Source: Streptomyces sp. B21-083 (GTDB lineage Bacteria; Actinomycetota; Actinomycetes; Streptomycetales; Streptomycetaceae). Taken from it: DNA of 64,000 nucleotides. Within the stretch, counting starts at the first letter, position 1; every line of letters begins with the position of its first letter. The DNA lies in the NCBI RefSeq assembly GCF_036898825.1, contig NZ_JARUND010000001.1, forward strand, positions 2,604,001 to 2,668,000. The letters run 5' to 3'. Of the stretch, positions 8,672 to 17,673 are shown piece after piece. A model generated the notes under the pieces. The model had not been told where the DNA came from. It made no database searches and saw nothing but the letters and a program-made list of their open reading frames with translations. The position numbers were made by a program, and so were the translations under genes.

Positions 8672-9976
8672 CTACGAGATGCGCACCGGATTGACCACGT
8701 CCGCCACCAGGACCAGGAGCGTGAAGCAGATGAAGAGTCCCGCCACCACATAGGCGACCGGCATCAGCTTCGCCACGTCGAACGGACCCGGGTCCGGGCG
8801 CTTGAGCACCTTCGCCGTGTTCCGTCGCAGTGACTCCCACACTGCGCCCGCGACATGGCCGCCGTCGAGCGGCAGCAGCGGGAGCATGTTGAAGAGGAAG
8901 AGGGACAGGTTGAAGCCCGCCACCAGCATCAACGCCATCGCCAGCTGCTGGGTGGGCGGGATGTCCAGGGTGAAGATCTCACCGCCCACGCGGGCCGCGC
9001 CGACGACGCCCATCGGGGAGTCCGCCGCGCGTTCGCCCCCGTCGAACGCCGCGTTCCACAGGGCGGGGATCTTGCCGGGCAGGCTCGCGATCGAGTCGAC
9101 GGCCTCGCCCATCCGGTCCCCCATCCAGGTCACCGAGTCGCCGAAGTCCTGGCGGACGATGCCGGTGGCCGCGCCGAAGCCGAGGAAGCCGGCCGTGACG
9201 TACTGGCCCTGGACGATCTGGCCGCTGGAGTCCTTCTTCGCCACCTGGTTCGAGGCGATCTTCGCGTGCAGGGTGACCTGCTCGCCCTTGCGTTCGACGA
9301 CGATCGCCACGTCCTTGCCGGGGTTGGCGCGGATCTCGTCCGACAGCTTGTTCCAGGCGTCGACCTGGACCCCGTCGAAGGAGAGGATCTTGTCGCCCGC
9401 CTTGAGGCCGGCCGCCGCGGCCGGGGAGGCCTCGTCGGTCGTGCGGCACTTGTCGCGGCCCTCGCTCTGGGCGATGACGCACTGGGAGACGGAAGCGACA
9501 GTGGTGGTCTGCTGCGAGACCCCGAAGCCCATCAGGACGGTCAGGAACAGGGCCACCGCGAGGATCAGGTTCATGAACGGGCCCGCGAACATCACGATGA
9601 TGCGTTTCCACGGCTTGCGCGTGTAGAACAGGCGCTTCTCGTCGCCCGGCAGCATCTCCTCGAAGGACTGTGCGCGCGCGTCCTCGATCATTCCGCGCCA
9701 GGGGGAGGACGAGCGGGCCTCGATGCGGCCGTCCGGGCCCGGCGGGAACATCCCGATCATGCGGATGTAGCCGCCGAACGGGATCGCCTTGAAGCCGTAC
9801 TCGGTCTCACCCTTCTTGCGCGACCAGATCGTCGGACCGAAGCCGACCATGTACTGCGGTACGCGGATGCCGAAGAGCTTCGCCGTGGAGAGATGTCCCA
9901 GCTCGTGCCAGGCGATCGACACCAACAGGCCGATCACGAAGACGACTACGCCCAGGACCATCATCAGTGTCGTCAT
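8672..9976 (-). CDS. rseP: RIP (site-2) zinc metalloprotease RseP family
   Basis: An integral-membrane M50 protease that cuts substrates such as anti-sigma factors within the membrane. The 434-residue protein has a first membrane helix carrying the zinc motif H24-E-L-G-H28, a second catalytic region near the C-terminus ([19 protein letters not shown]) and a PDZ domain between them ([20 protein letters not shown]). Hydrophobic segments lie at the N-terminus, around residues 125-150, near the LDGG motif and at the C-terminus. It overlaps dxr by 4 bp (ATGA) and is the standard neighbour of dxr in actinobacteria. Confidence 0.94.
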   Translation of the reverse strand: MTTLMMVLGVVVFVIGLLVSIAWHELGHLSTAKLFGIRVPQYMVGFGPTIWSRKKGETEYGFKAIPFGGYIRMIGMFPPGPDGRIEARSSSPWRGMIEDARAQSFEEMLPGDEKRLFYTRKPWKRIIVMFAGPFMNLILAVALFLTVLMGFGVSQQTTTVASVSQCVIAQSEGRDKCRTTDEASPAAAAGLKAGDKILSFDGVQVDAWNKLSDEIRANPGKDVAIVVERKGEQVTLHAKIASNQVAKKDSSGQIVQGQYVTAGFLGFGAATGIVRQDFGDSVTWMGDRMGEAVDSIASLPGKIPALWNAAFDGGERAADSPMGVVGAARVGGEIFTLDIPPTQQLAMALMLVAGFNLSLFLFNMLPLLPLDGGHVAGAVWESLRRNTAKVLKRPDPGPFDVAKLMPVAYVVAGLFICFTLLVLVADVVNPVRIS

Positions 9977-11259
9977 GCACGGGCCTCCGCCGCTTGCTCT
10001 GTCTTCGTCTGCTGTTTCTTCGTCCGGTGTGTCAGTTCCCGGGCCCTCGCCCGCGCCCAGGACTCCGCTTCAAGGACGTCCGCGACGGTCAGGGAAGTTC
10101 CCGTACGAGGGGTGCCGTGCTCCTCGACCACCCGGGTCACGGTCTCCATGATTCCGTTGAACGGTAGCCCGCCGCCGCGGAACGCCTCCACGCACTCCTC
10201 GTTCGCCGCATTGAACACCGCGGGAGCCGTGCCCGCGAGCTGCCCCACATGCCGGGCGAGGCCGACCGAGGGGAACGCGTCGGTGTCGAGCGGGAAGAAC
10301 TCCCACGTCGACGCCTTGCTCCAGTCGAACGCGGGCGCAGCGTCCGGTACGCGCTCCGGCCAGCCGAGGCCGATCGCGATGGGGCCCCGCATGTCGGGGG
10401 GCGTGGCCTGGGCCAGTGTCGATCCGTCCGTGAACTCAACCATCGAGTGGACATACGACTGCGGGTGCACGACCACCTCAATGCGGTCGAAGGGAATGTC
10501 GTAGAGGAGGTGTGCCTCGATCACCTCCAGGCCCTTGTTGACGAGCGTCGCGGAGTTGATCGTGATCACCGGGCCCATCGCCCAGGTGGGGTGCGCGAGC
10601 GCCTCCTCGACCGTCACATCGGCCAGCTGCGCCTTCGTACGGCCGCGGAAGGGGCCGCCGGACGCCGTGACCACGAGCTTGCGCACAGCGGAGCGGGTGC
10701 CGGCCGCCAGGGCCTGGAACAGGGCCGCGTGCTCGGAGTCGACCGGGATGATCTGGCCCGGCCGGGCGAGCGCCTTGACCAGCGGGCCGCCGACGATGAG
10801 CGACTCCTTGTTGGCGAGCGCGAGAGTGCGGCCCGCCTTCAGCGCCGCGAGGGTGGGGGCGAGGCCGATGGAGCCGGTGATGCCGTTCAGCACGGTGTGG
10901 CATGCGCCGGCGGCGAGGTGCGTGGCCGCCTCCGGTCCGGCGAGGAGCTCGGGGAGCGGCTCCCCGGCGCCGTATCTGGCGCTCAGCGCCTCGCGCAGGG
11001 CCGGTACGGCGTCCTCGCGGGCCACCGCGACCGTGCGTACGCGCAGTTGGTGGGCCTGCTCGGCGAGGAGCTCCACCCGACCGCCGGCGGCCGAGAGCCC
11101 GGTGACCCGGAAGCGGTCCGGGTTGCGCAGCACGAGGTCGATGGCCTGGGTGCCGATCGATCCGGTGGAACCGAGGATCACCACGTCCCGCGGACCGCCT
11201 TCGGCGACGGGGTCGAAGACGACGTGCGGGTCTGCGAGTGGGGCTGGACTGTCGGTCAT
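9973..11259 (-). CDS. dxr: 1-deoxy-D-xylulose 5-phosphate reductoisomerase
   Basis: Catalyses the NADPH-dependent conversion of DXP to MEP, the first committed MEP-pathway step. The 428-residue protein has the NADPH-binding loop [14 protein letters not shown] at residues 30-43, NKESLIVGG, and the metal-binding [15 protein letters not shown] at 11259 starts the conserved [12 protein letters not shown]; an unusually close GGAGGG lies directly upstream. Upstream in-frame codons extend to 11499 but have no family similarity. The gene is translationally coupled to rseP. The 220 bases upstream (11260-11479) hold the likely promoter; no other gene was seen there. Confidence 0.95.
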   Translation of the reverse strand: MTDSPAPLADPHVVFDPVAEGGPRDVVILGSTGSIGTQAIDLVLRNPDRFRVTGLSAAGGRVELLAEQAHQLRVRTVAVAREDAVPALREALSARYGAGEPLPELLAGPEAATHLAAGACHTVLNGITGSIGLAPTLAALKAGRTLALANKESLIVGGPLVKALARPGQIIPVDSEHAALFQALAAGTRSAVRKLVVTASGGPFRGRTKAQLADVTVEEALAHPTWAMGPVITINSATLVNKGLEVIEAHLLYDIPFDRIEVVVHPQSYVHSMVEFTDGSTLAQATPPDMRGPIAIGLGWPERVPDAAPAFDWSKASTWEFFPLDTDAFPSVGLARHVGQLAGTAPAVFNAANEECVEAFRGGGLPFNGIMETVTRVVEEHGTPRTGTSLTVADVLEAESWARARARELTHRTKKQQTKTEQAAEARA

Positions 11260-11479
11260 CCCTCCATTGTGGCCGCTGCCACCGACAGTGAGGACAGGGC
11301 CTAGGCCGGGGAGGAATCGGACTCCTGCGGAGCAGGGCAGGAAGCGGGGTTTTGTCCCAAAGGCGAAACACCGTCCACCTTGATCGGGTACGCTGCATGC
11401 CGTGCGTTGCGAGAACCAAGCGCGTACGCCGTGCTGATCGAGAGCCAGGACAGCACATGCACCTCCAGGCTTTGCCGTC

Positions 11480-11594
11480 TCAAACCGGGCTGGTTTCAAC
11501 CCGGCTGGTGTTGATCGTGGAAGACCTGTTGGGTCGCTGACCCGCAGGCAGCGTGAGCCAGGAATCCCCCTGCTTCAGTTGGGGGAGGATTCAA
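11480..11594 (+). mobile_element. Solo right end resembling an IS200/IS605 (TnpB/omega-RNA) element
   Basis: The segment ends with a hairpin, GAATCCCCC, loop TGCTTCAGTT, then GGGGGAGGATTC (11562-11592), followed by AA. From memory this is the near-invariant 3' boundary of TnpB-type IS605 elements in Streptomyces, where it forms the last stem of the omega RNA. Two further hairpins precede it: CCGGG...CCCGG at 11485-11504 and GGGTC gct GACCC at 11531-11543. No tnpA or tnpB coding sequence remains, so this is a remnant. The right boundary at 11594 falls exactly where lamin-tail-like coding sequence begins. Left end not found. Confidence 0.55.
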
Positions 11595-11807
11595 AAGTAC
11601 ACCTTCGCCAATCTGAAGATCGGCGCGGGCAAGACCATGAAGATCCGCACCGGCAAGGGCACGGACACCGCCGCGACGAAGTTCCAGAAGCGTGCCTGGT
11701 ACGTCTGGAACAACACCAGCGACACGGCGATCCTGACGAGAGCGAACGGGTCGAAGGTCGACGACTGCAAGTGGACGACCAGCGACCCGAGCGACAAGTG
11801 GTGTTAG
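11595..11807 (+). pseudogene. 3' remnant of a lamin-tail-domain (LTD) protein gene
   Basis: About 70 codons read KYTFANLKIGAGKTMKIRTG, then FQKRAWYVWNNTSDTAIL and VDDCKWTTSDP, ending KWC-stop. This matches the C-terminal strands of bacterial lamin-tail domains, which are surface or secreted beta-sandwich modules. The N-terminal half, signal peptide and promoter are absent; the coding sequence starts abruptly at the boundary of the IS605-like end. A GTG at 11553 could in principle start a short chimeric peptide through the IS end, but there is no convincing ribosome site. Composition is less GC-extreme than the neighbours. Confidence 0.65.
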
Positions 11808-11841
11808 CTCCGCTGGATGGGCGGTTCACTGCCTGCGGGTA

Positions 11842-11914
11842 GGTGGGGGCTCGTCGCGCCCACGCGGCGAAGCCGCAGTTCGGCACAGCCCCGCGCCCCT
11901 ATAGGGGCGCGGGG
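11842..11914 (+). repeat. Dispersed intergenic repeat, family A, full copy
   Basis: GTGGGGGCTCGTCGCGCCCA, then CGGCGAAGCC, then a perfect GC-rich palindrome. It matches 2988-3055 and, in the palindromic part, 26586-26626. It occupies the space between the LTD remnant and the acyl-CoA dehydrogenase stop. Confidence 0.75.
11889..11914 (-). terminator. Palindromic terminator downstream of the acyl-CoA dehydrogenase
   Basis: CCCCGCGCCCCTA followed directly by TAGGGGCGCGGGG is a perfect 26-bp palindrome, 8 bp beyond the stop of the acyl-CoA dehydrogenase gene. It is part of the family A repeat and probably acts in both directions. Confidence 0.6.
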
Positions 11915-11921
11915 AACACGT

Positions 11922-13901
11922 TCAGCGGATGGGGCGGTGCAGGTTCTCCTGGCGGGTCGGGCCCGGGGTGGCATCCGCGATCCAGGGGCCGTCGCCCGAG
12001 AGGTCTACGACTCCTTCCTCCAGCCAGGTGTACGTGCCGGTGAGGACGCCCCTGACCACCGCGCGGTCGATGTCGTCGGTGTTGGTCCACAGACGGCCGA
12101 AGAGTTCCTCGACGCGGACCCGGGACTGGCGGCAGAAGGCGTCGGCCAGTTGGTAGGCCTCGTGGCCGTTCTGGCCCTGGGCGCGCAGGAGTTCCGCGCG
12201 TACGCAGGCCGCGCTCATGGCGAACAGTTCGGCGCCGATGTCGACGATCCGGCCGAGGAAGCCCTGTTTGGTCTCCATCCGGCCCTGCCAGCGAGACATG
12301 GCGTAGAAGGTGGAGCGGGCCAGCTTGCGGGCGCTGCGCTCGACGAACCGCAGGTGCGGCGAGAGGTCGACCTCGCGCTTGAACTCGCTGTACGAGTTCG
12401 GGAGTTGACCGGCGCCCGTGACGAGTTTCGGCAGCCACCTGGCGTAGAAGACACCGGCGTTCGCGCCCGCCCTCGCCTTGTCCGAGAGGGACTTGTCGGG
12501 GTCGATGAGGTCGCCGGCGACCGTCAGATGGGCGTCGACCGCCTCGCGGGCGATCAGCAGGTGCATGATCTCCGTCGAGCCCTCGAAGATGCGGTTGATG
12601 CGGAGGTCGCGCAGTATCTGCTCGGCGGGGATCGCCCGTTCCCCGCGGGCGGCGAGCGACTCGGCGGTCTCGAAGCCGCGTCCGCCGCGGATCTGGACGA
12701 GTTCGTCGGCCATCAGCCAGGCCATCTCGGAGCCGTACAGCTTGGCGAGGGCGGCCTCGATGCGGATGTCGTTGCGGTTCTCGTCGGCCATCTGGGAGGA
12801 GAGGTCCACGACGGCCTCCAGGGCGAAGGTGGTGGCCGCGATGAAGCTGATCTTCGAGCCGACCGCCTCGTGCAGCGCGACCGGCCTGCCCCACTGCTCC
12901 CGTACGCCCGACCACTCCCGGGCGATCTTCAGGCACCACTTCCCGGCGCCCACACACATCGCGGGCAGCGACAGGCGGCCCGTGTTCAGGGTCGTCAGGG
13001 CGATCTTGAGGCCGGCACCCTCGGGGCCGATCCGGTTGGCGGCCGGGACGCGGACCTGGTGGAGGCGCGTGACGCCGTTCTCCAGGCCGCGCAGGCCCAT
13101 GAAGGCGTTGCGGTTCTCGACGGTGACGCCCTCGGAGGCGGTCTCGACGACGAACGCGGTGATCCCGCCCTTGTGGCCCTCGGACTTCGGTACCCGGGCC
13201 ATGACGACGAGGAGGTCGGCGACGACTCCGTTGGTCGTCCAGAGCTTCACCCCGTCCAGGACGTAGTCGTCACCGTCCGGTACCGCGCTCGTGGCGAGCC
13301 GCGCCGGGTCGGAACCGACGTCCGGCTCCGTCAGCAGGAACGCGGAGATGTCGGTGCGGGCGCAGCGGGGCAGGAACTCGTCCTTCTGCTCCTGGGTGCC
13401 GAAGAGTTTCAGCGGCTGCGGTACGCCGATCGACTGATGGGCGGAGAGCAGCGCGCCGAGCGCCGGGTTCGCCGAGCCGACCAGGGCGAGCGCCTTGTTG
13501 TAGTACACCTGGGTGAGGCCGAGGCCGCCGTACGTGGTGTCGATCTTCATACCGAGGGCGCCGAGCTCCTTGAGCCCGTTGATGACCTCGTCCGGGATCC
13601 GGGCCTCGCGCTCGATGCGGGCCGCGTCGATCTTCGTCTCGCAGAAGTCGCGCAGCTCGGCGAGGAACTCCTCACCGCGCCGCGTGTCCTCGGCGGCCGG
13701 GAGCGGGTGCGGGTGGATGAGGTCGAGCCGGAACCGGCCGAGGAACAGCTCCTTGGCGAAGCTGGGCTTCTGCCACCCCTGCTCCCGGGCGGCCTCCGCC
13801 ACCTGGCGGGCCTCCCGCTCGGTGACGGTGGGTTTGACTGTGGGTTTGCCTGGGGGTTCGGCGGTGGGTTGGGCGGATGGTTTGACTGGGCTTGCGGACA
13901 T
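11922..13901 (-). CDS. Acyl-CoA dehydrogenase, VLCAD-like with C-terminal extension
   Basis: FAD-dependent enzyme for the first step of fatty acyl-CoA beta-oxidation. At 659 residues it is longer than ordinary (about 380) acyl-CoA dehydrogenases and resembles the VLCAD/ACAD9 type with an extra C-terminal helical domain. Motifs in order: YGGLGLTQVYYNKALAL near 120, FLLTEPDVGSDPARLAT near 190, DGVKLWTTNG near 220, GLKIALTTLNTGRLSLPA near 305, and RILRDLRINRIFEGSTEIM-like residues near 450. The catalytic base Glu is in FEGSTEI. The first 35 residues are a low-complexity Pro/Thr/Lys stretch. ATG at 13901 is preferred (GAGGTG 6 bases upstream). Divergent from the LacI gene. Confidence 0.88.
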   Translation of the reverse strand: MSASPVKPSAQPTAEPPGKPTVKPTVTEREARQVAEAAREQGWQKPSFAKELFLGRFRLDLIHPHPLPAAEDTRRGEEFLAELRDFCETKIDAARIEREARIPDEVINGLKELGALGMKIDTTYGGLGLTQVYYNKALALVGSANPALGALLSAHQSIGVPQPLKLFGTQEQKDEFLPRCARTDISAFLLTEPDVGSDPARLATSAVPDGDDYVLDGVKLWTTNGVVADLLVVMARVPKSEGHKGGITAFVVETASEGVTVENRNAFMGLRGLENGVTRLHQVRVPAANRIGPEGAGLKIALTTLNTGRLSLPAMCVGAGKWCLKIAREWSGVREQWGRPVALHEAVGSKISFIAATTFALEAVVDLSSQMADENRNDIRIEAALAKLYGSEMAWLMADELVQIRGGRGFETAESLAARGERAIPAEQILRDLRINRIFEGSTEIMHLLIAREAVDAHLTVAGDLIDPDKSLSDKARAGANAGVFYARWLPKLVTGAGQLPNSYSEFKREVDLSPHLRFVERSARKLARSTFYAMSRWQGRMETKQGFLGRIVDIGAELFAMSAACVRAELLRAQGQNGHEAYQLADAFCRQSRVRVEELFGRLWTNTDDIDRAVVRGVLTGTYTWLEEGVVDLSGDGPWIADATPGPTRQENLHRPIR

Positions 13902-14104
13902 GAGGCACACCTCGCCGCGAATCGGGATCTTGAGGACCGTACGTCACTGATCGGTGCTACTCGATCGTTGGTACCCGATTACGGGCGACCTCACCAGTTC
14001 TCGCGCGACGCAGTACTGGGACACCGTTTCGCGTAGACACTCCCCAATGGCCGCCGCCGGGTGCGAAAGTGGCCCCCTGGCCGAAAATGCTCCGAGAATC
14101 GTAG

Positions 14105-14118
14105 TCGAAGCGCTTCGA
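14105..14118. promoter_or_regulatory. LacI-type operator TCGAAGCGCTTCGA, upstream of the regulator gene
   Basis: A perfect 14-bp palindrome, 122 bp upstream of the LacI start. The identical 14-mer occurs twice more, at 30493 and 30687, in front of the transporter operon and the GH3 gene. The even spacing and central CG are typical of LacI-family operators. Binding by the regulator at 14241 is inferred. Confidence 0.75.
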
Positions 14119-14207
14119 CAACATATGGACACCCACCCGTGGTGGGGTTACTGTCGTTCCACCCCTCACTCGCTGTTATCTGTCGCCGGTATCCGTCACG
14201 CGCACTG

Positions 14208-14221
14208 TCGAAGCGCTTCAC
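14208..14221. promoter_or_regulatory. Second operator-like site, close to the LacI start codon
   Basis: TCGAAGCGCTTCAC, matching 12 of 14 positions of the palindrome at 14105. It lies 19 bp before the LacI ATG, where binding would block transcription, suggesting autoregulation. The two sites are about 103 bp apart, which would permit looping. Confidence 0.7.
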
Positions 14222-14240
14222 ACAATGCTTGGAGAGCTGG

Positions 14241-15254
14241 ATGGTCACCCTCGCCGAGGTCGCCCAGCACGCCGGAGTCTCGGCGAGCACGGTGAGCTAT
14301 GTCCTCAGCGGCAAGCGGTCCATCTCCGTGGGTACCCGGCAGCGGGTGGAGCAGAGCATCCAACAGCTCGGCTACCACCCGAACGCGGGCGCCCGGGCGC
14401 TGGCGAGCAGTCGCTCCAACATCATCGCCCTCATGGTCCCGTTGCGTACGGACATGTACGTGCCGGTGATGATGGAGATCGCCATCGCGGTGGCGACCAG
14501 CGCCCGCACCCATGGGTACGACGTGCTGCTACTCACCGGCGAGGAGGGCCCCGACGCCGTACGCCGCGTGACCGGCAGCGGGCTCGCCGACGCGATGATC
14601 CTGATGGACGTCGAACTCGACGACGAGCGGCTGCCGTTGCTGCGCGGGACGGACCAACCGTCCGTGCTCATCGGACTGCCGGCCGCCACCGATGGCCTGA
14701 CCTGCGTCGACCTCGACTTCGGGGCCACGGGCGCACTGTGCGCCGAGCATCTCGCACAGCTCGGGCACCGGGACATCGCTGTCATCGGCGAGGCGCCCGC
14801 GGTCTACGAACGGCACACCGGTTTCGCCGAACGCACGCTCGACGGACTGCGGTTCCGGGCGCGGGAGTTGGGGGTGCGGGTGCTGCACCGGCCGTGTGAG
14901 GGCGGGTACGACGCGATGACGGTGACCCTCGCCCGGATCTTCGACGAACGGCCGGGCACCACGGGCTTCGTCGTGCAGAACGAGTCGGCGGTGGAACCGC
15001 TGCTCGCGCTGCTGCGCCAGCAGGGGCGGGCGGTGCCCGAGGACGTGTCGGTCATCGCCGTCTGTCCTGACCAGGTCGCCACCCAGGCCTCGGTGCGGCT
15101 GACGTCCGTCGCCATTCCGGCCCAGGAGATGGGTCGCCGCGCGGTGGAACTGCTGATCGCCAAGCTCGAAGGGCACGGGAGTGACGAAGTCGCCCTGATC
15201 GCGCCCGAGTTGACGGTGCGGGCCAGTACGGGGCCGGCCCCCGCCACTTCCTGA
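14241..15254 (+). CDS. LacI-family transcriptional regulator of the glycoside locus
   Basis: A 337-residue repressor with the helix-turn-helix at residues 1-25 (MVTLAEVAQHAGVSASTVSY), the hinge helix in NAGARALASSRS, and a periplasmic-binding-protein-like sensor domain with VLLLTGEEGPD, the PSVLIGLPA and HLAQLGHRDIAVIG blocks and the usual C-terminal dimer region. ATG at 14241 is the start, with GGAGAG 5 bases upstream; it begins the HTH directly. It heads the carbohydrate locus and is followed in the same direction by GH31. Palindromes upstream of it recur at the transporter/GH3 promoters, so it is the likely specific repressor, relieved by an imported oligosaccharide (inference). Confidence 0.92.
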   Translation: MVTLAEVAQHAGVSASTVSYVLSGKRSISVGTRQRVEQSIQQLGYHPNAGARALASSRSNIIALMVPLRTDMYVPVMMEIAIAVATSARTHGYDVLLLTGEEGPDAVRRVTGSGLADAMILMDVELDDERLPLLRGTDQPSVLIGLPAATDGLTCVDLDFGATGALCAEHLAQLGHRDIAVIGEAPAVYERHTGFAERTLDGLRFRARELGVRVLHRPCEGGYDAMTVTLARIFDERPGTTGFVVQNESAVEPLLALLRQQGRAVPEDVSVIAVCPDQVATQASVRLTSVAIPAQEMGRRAVELLIAKLEGHGSDEVALIAPELTVRASTGPAPATS

Positions 15255-15363
15255 ACAGGTCACTGCCCACACCGACCGAACCGGTCGCCTCCTAAAACCG
15301 GTCGCCTCCTGAACCGCCCATCACCGATCCGACCACCACAACCGACTTTTCACGTCTTCACGC

Positions 15364-15392
15364 CCAACGCCCTGACTTCCGACGGGCGTTGG
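15364..15392 (+). terminator. Hairpin between lacI and the GH31 gene
   Basis: CCAACGCCC, 11-base loop, GGGCGTTGG: a perfect 9-bp stem, 75 bp before the GH31 start. It could end lacI transcription or attenuate read-through into GH31. Upstream, at 15280-15310, ACCGGTCGCCTCCT occurs twice as a short direct repeat. No separate operator was seen in this gap. Confidence 0.45.
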
Positions 15393-15466
15393 TGACCCCT
15401 GCCTGTCCCGGTCCGGCGGAGCCGTGCCGGATCCTCCTCCCCACTCCTTCCTTCAGGAGCCGCCAC

Positions 15467-17518
15467 GTGAACCAGCCCGCCGAAACCCCGCTCCCGTCAG
15501 GCGCGGTCAGCCTCGCGCAGTCCTCCCCCACCGTCGGTACGTTCCGCGAACGGGACGGTGCGCTGGAGTGGAGCGGCCGTCAGGAGACCGTACGGATAGA
15601 GCCCTGGGGCCCGGACGCCGTGCGGGTCCGCACCCGGCTCGGCGGGCCGGTCCTGAAGGGACTGCCGGGCGCCCTTCTGGACGAGCCGGAGTCGACGCCG
15701 TACACCGTCAAGATCGAGGACGGACAAGGGCAGTTGACCGTCGGCGCGCTGACCGTCGAGGTGAGCTCCGAAGGCCTGATCCGGTTCCTGCGCAGCGATG
15801 ACGCCGCCGAGCTGCTCGCCGAGGAGCGGGCGCACTTCTGGTGGCCGGGCTCGCGTCTCTACACGGCTGTCGGCAACGGCTACCACCGGCTGGAGCAGCG
15901 GTTCGCCGCCTACGAGGACGAGAAGCTGTTCGGCCTCGGTCAGCACCAGCACGGCCGGTTCGACCAGAAGGGTGTCGTGCTGGATCTGGTGCAGCGCAAC
16001 GCCGAGGTGTCCGTGCCGGTGCTCACCTCCAGCCGCGGTTACACCCTGCTGTGGAACAGCCCGGCCATCGGGCGCGTGGAACTGGCGGGCAACGGGACGC
16101 GCTGGGTGGCGGATTCGGCCCGGCAGATCGACTACTGGATCACTGCCGGGCAGCCGGCCGACGCCCAGCGGCGCTACAGCGCGGTGACGGGACGTACGCC
16201 GATGCTGCCGGAGTGGGCGGCGGGCTTCTGGCAGTGCAAGCTGCGCTACCGCACGCAGGACGAACTCCTCGACGTGGCCCGGGAGTACAAGCGGCGCGGG
16301 CTGCCGTTGCGGGCCATCGTGTGCGACTTCTTCCACTGGACGCATCTGGGCGACTGGAAGTTCGACCCGGCCGAGTGGCCCGACCCGGCCGCCATGGTGC
16401 GGGAGTTGGAGGAGATGGGCGTCAAGCTCGTCGTGTCCGTCTGGCCGTCGGTCTCGCCGCTCTCCGAGAACCATGAACTGATGGAGCAGCGCGGTTACTT
16501 CATCGGCACGCAGTACGGCCCGATGGCGCACGCCGACTGGCCCGACAAGGGTGTCGCGTCGACCGTCCAGGTCGCGTTCTACGACGCCACGAACCCGGAG
16601 GCCCGCGAGTTCCTCTGGTCGAAGGTCCGCGACAACTACCTTGCCCCGTACGGCATCACGGCCTTCTGGCTTGACGCCTGCGAACCGGAGCTGAAGCCCG
16701 GCTTCCCGGAGAACCTGCGGTACTGGGCGGGCCCCGGCCTGGAGGTCGGCAACCTGTACCCGCTGGAGAACGCCCGCACGTTCTACGAGGGCCTCGTCGC
16801 GTCCGGCGAGGACGAGGTGATCAGCCTCAACCGCTCGGCGTGGGCGGGCAGTCAGCGCTACGGCGCCGCCCTGTGGTCCGGTGACATCGGGGTCGACTTC
16901 CCGACCCTGCGCCGCCAGATCGCGGCCGGCCTCAACACCGCCCTCTCCGGCATCCCCTGGTGGAACACCGACATCGGCGGCTTCCACGGGGGCGACCCGG
17001 AGGATCCCGCGTACCAGGAGGTGATGGTCCGCTGGTTCCAGTTCGGCGCGCTGTCCCCGCTGATGCGCCTGCACGGGTTCCGCGACCCGGGTATGCCGTT
17101 GGGGCCCGACATGACCGGCGGCCCCAACGAGGTGTGGTCGTACGGCGAGAAGGCCGGCGCGATCCTGGAGCGGTACGTCCGGCTGCGTGAGCGTCTGAAG
17201 CCGTATGTGCTGCGGGTCATGCGGGAGGCGCACGAGGAGGGGTTGCCGGTGATGCGCCCGCTGTTCCTGGAGTTCCCGGGCGACCCGGCGGCGTGGTCCG
17301 TCGACGACGCGTATCTCTTCGGCCCCGACCTGCTGGTCGCCCCGGTGCTGACGGCGGGCGCGACGACCCGTACGGCGTACCTTCCGGCGGGGGCGACCTG
17401 GACGGACGCCTGGACCGGTGAGACGTACGAGGGCGGTGCGGCAGTGACGGTCGACGCGCCCCTGGACCGCATCCCGCTGTTCCTGCGGGACGGGGCGCGA
17501 CTGCCTGTGGCGGAGTAG
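15467..17518 (+). CDS. Glycoside hydrolase family 31, probable alpha-xylosidase
   Basis: Retaining exo-glycosidase, most likely releasing alpha-1,6-xylose from xyloglucan oligosaccharides. The 683-residue protein has the GH31 N-terminal beta-domain with LFGLGQHQHGRFDQKG near residue 155, the barrel start DFFHWTHLGDWKFDP near 287, the nucleophile D403 in FWLDACEPE, and the acid/base D473 in ALWSGDI. No signal peptide, so cytoplasmic. GTG at 15467 is preceded by AGGAG at 8 bases. The WLDA(C/S)EPE signature and the neighbouring enzymes favour alpha-xylosidase over alpha-glucosidase; biochemical specificity is inferred. Transcribed with or just after lacI. Confidence 0.88.
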   Translation: MNQPAETPLPSGAVSLAQSSPTVGTFRERDGALEWSGRQETVRIEPWGPDAVRVRTRLGGPVLKGLPGALLDEPESTPYTVKIEDGQGQLTVGALTVEVSSEGLIRFLRSDDAAELLAEERAHFWWPGSRLYTAVGNGYHRLEQRFAAYEDEKLFGLGQHQHGRFDQKGVVLDLVQRNAEVSVPVLTSSRGYTLLWNSPAIGRVELAGNGTRWVADSARQIDYWITAGQPADAQRRYSAVTGRTPMLPEWAAGFWQCKLRYRTQDELLDVAREYKRRGLPLRAIVCDFFHWTHLGDWKFDPAEWPDPAAMVRELEEMGVKLVVSVWPSVSPLSENHELMEQRGYFIGTQYGPMAHADWPDKGVASTVQVAFYDATNPEAREFLWSKVRDNYLAPYGITAFWLDACEPELKPGFPENLRYWAGPGLEVGNLYPLENARTFYEGLVASGEDEVISLNRSAWAGSQRYGAALWSGDIGVDFPTLRRQIAAGLNTALSGIPWWNTDIGGFHGGDPEDPAYQEVMVRWFQFGALSPLMRLHGFRDPGMPLGPDMTGGPNEVWSYGEKAGAILERYVRLRERLKPYVLRVMREAHEEGLPVMRPLFLEFPGDPAAWSVDDAYLFGPDLLVAPVLTAGATTRTAYLPAGATWTDAWTGETYEGGAAVTVDAPLDRIPLFLRDGARLPVAE

Positions 17519-17535
17519 CGGCGCCCCGACGCGGC

Positions 17536-17570
17536 GGCGGCCGGCCCTTCGAGCGGGGGGGCCGGCCGCC
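17536..17570 (+). terminator. Terminator after GH31
   Basis: GGCGGCCGGCCC, 11-base loop, GGGCCGGCCGCC: a perfect 12-bp GC stem beginning 18 bp beyond the GH31 stop. It separates GH31 from the sulfotransferase-like gene. Confidence 0.8.
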
Positions 17571-17673
17571 TGTTAATGCTGGGTTTCCTGTGAACTCCTA
17601 TGCAGGAAACGGTAGTTGGGTGGGTAAGGACCCTCCGTCCAACTCCACTCCCCGTCGAAGGGTCCCCCCACCC

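Noticed and set aside
15280..15310. Short direct repeat ACCGGTCGCCTCCT as an operator pair.
   Set aside because: Not palindromic and not found at other promoters of the locus; likely a small duplication after the lacI stop.
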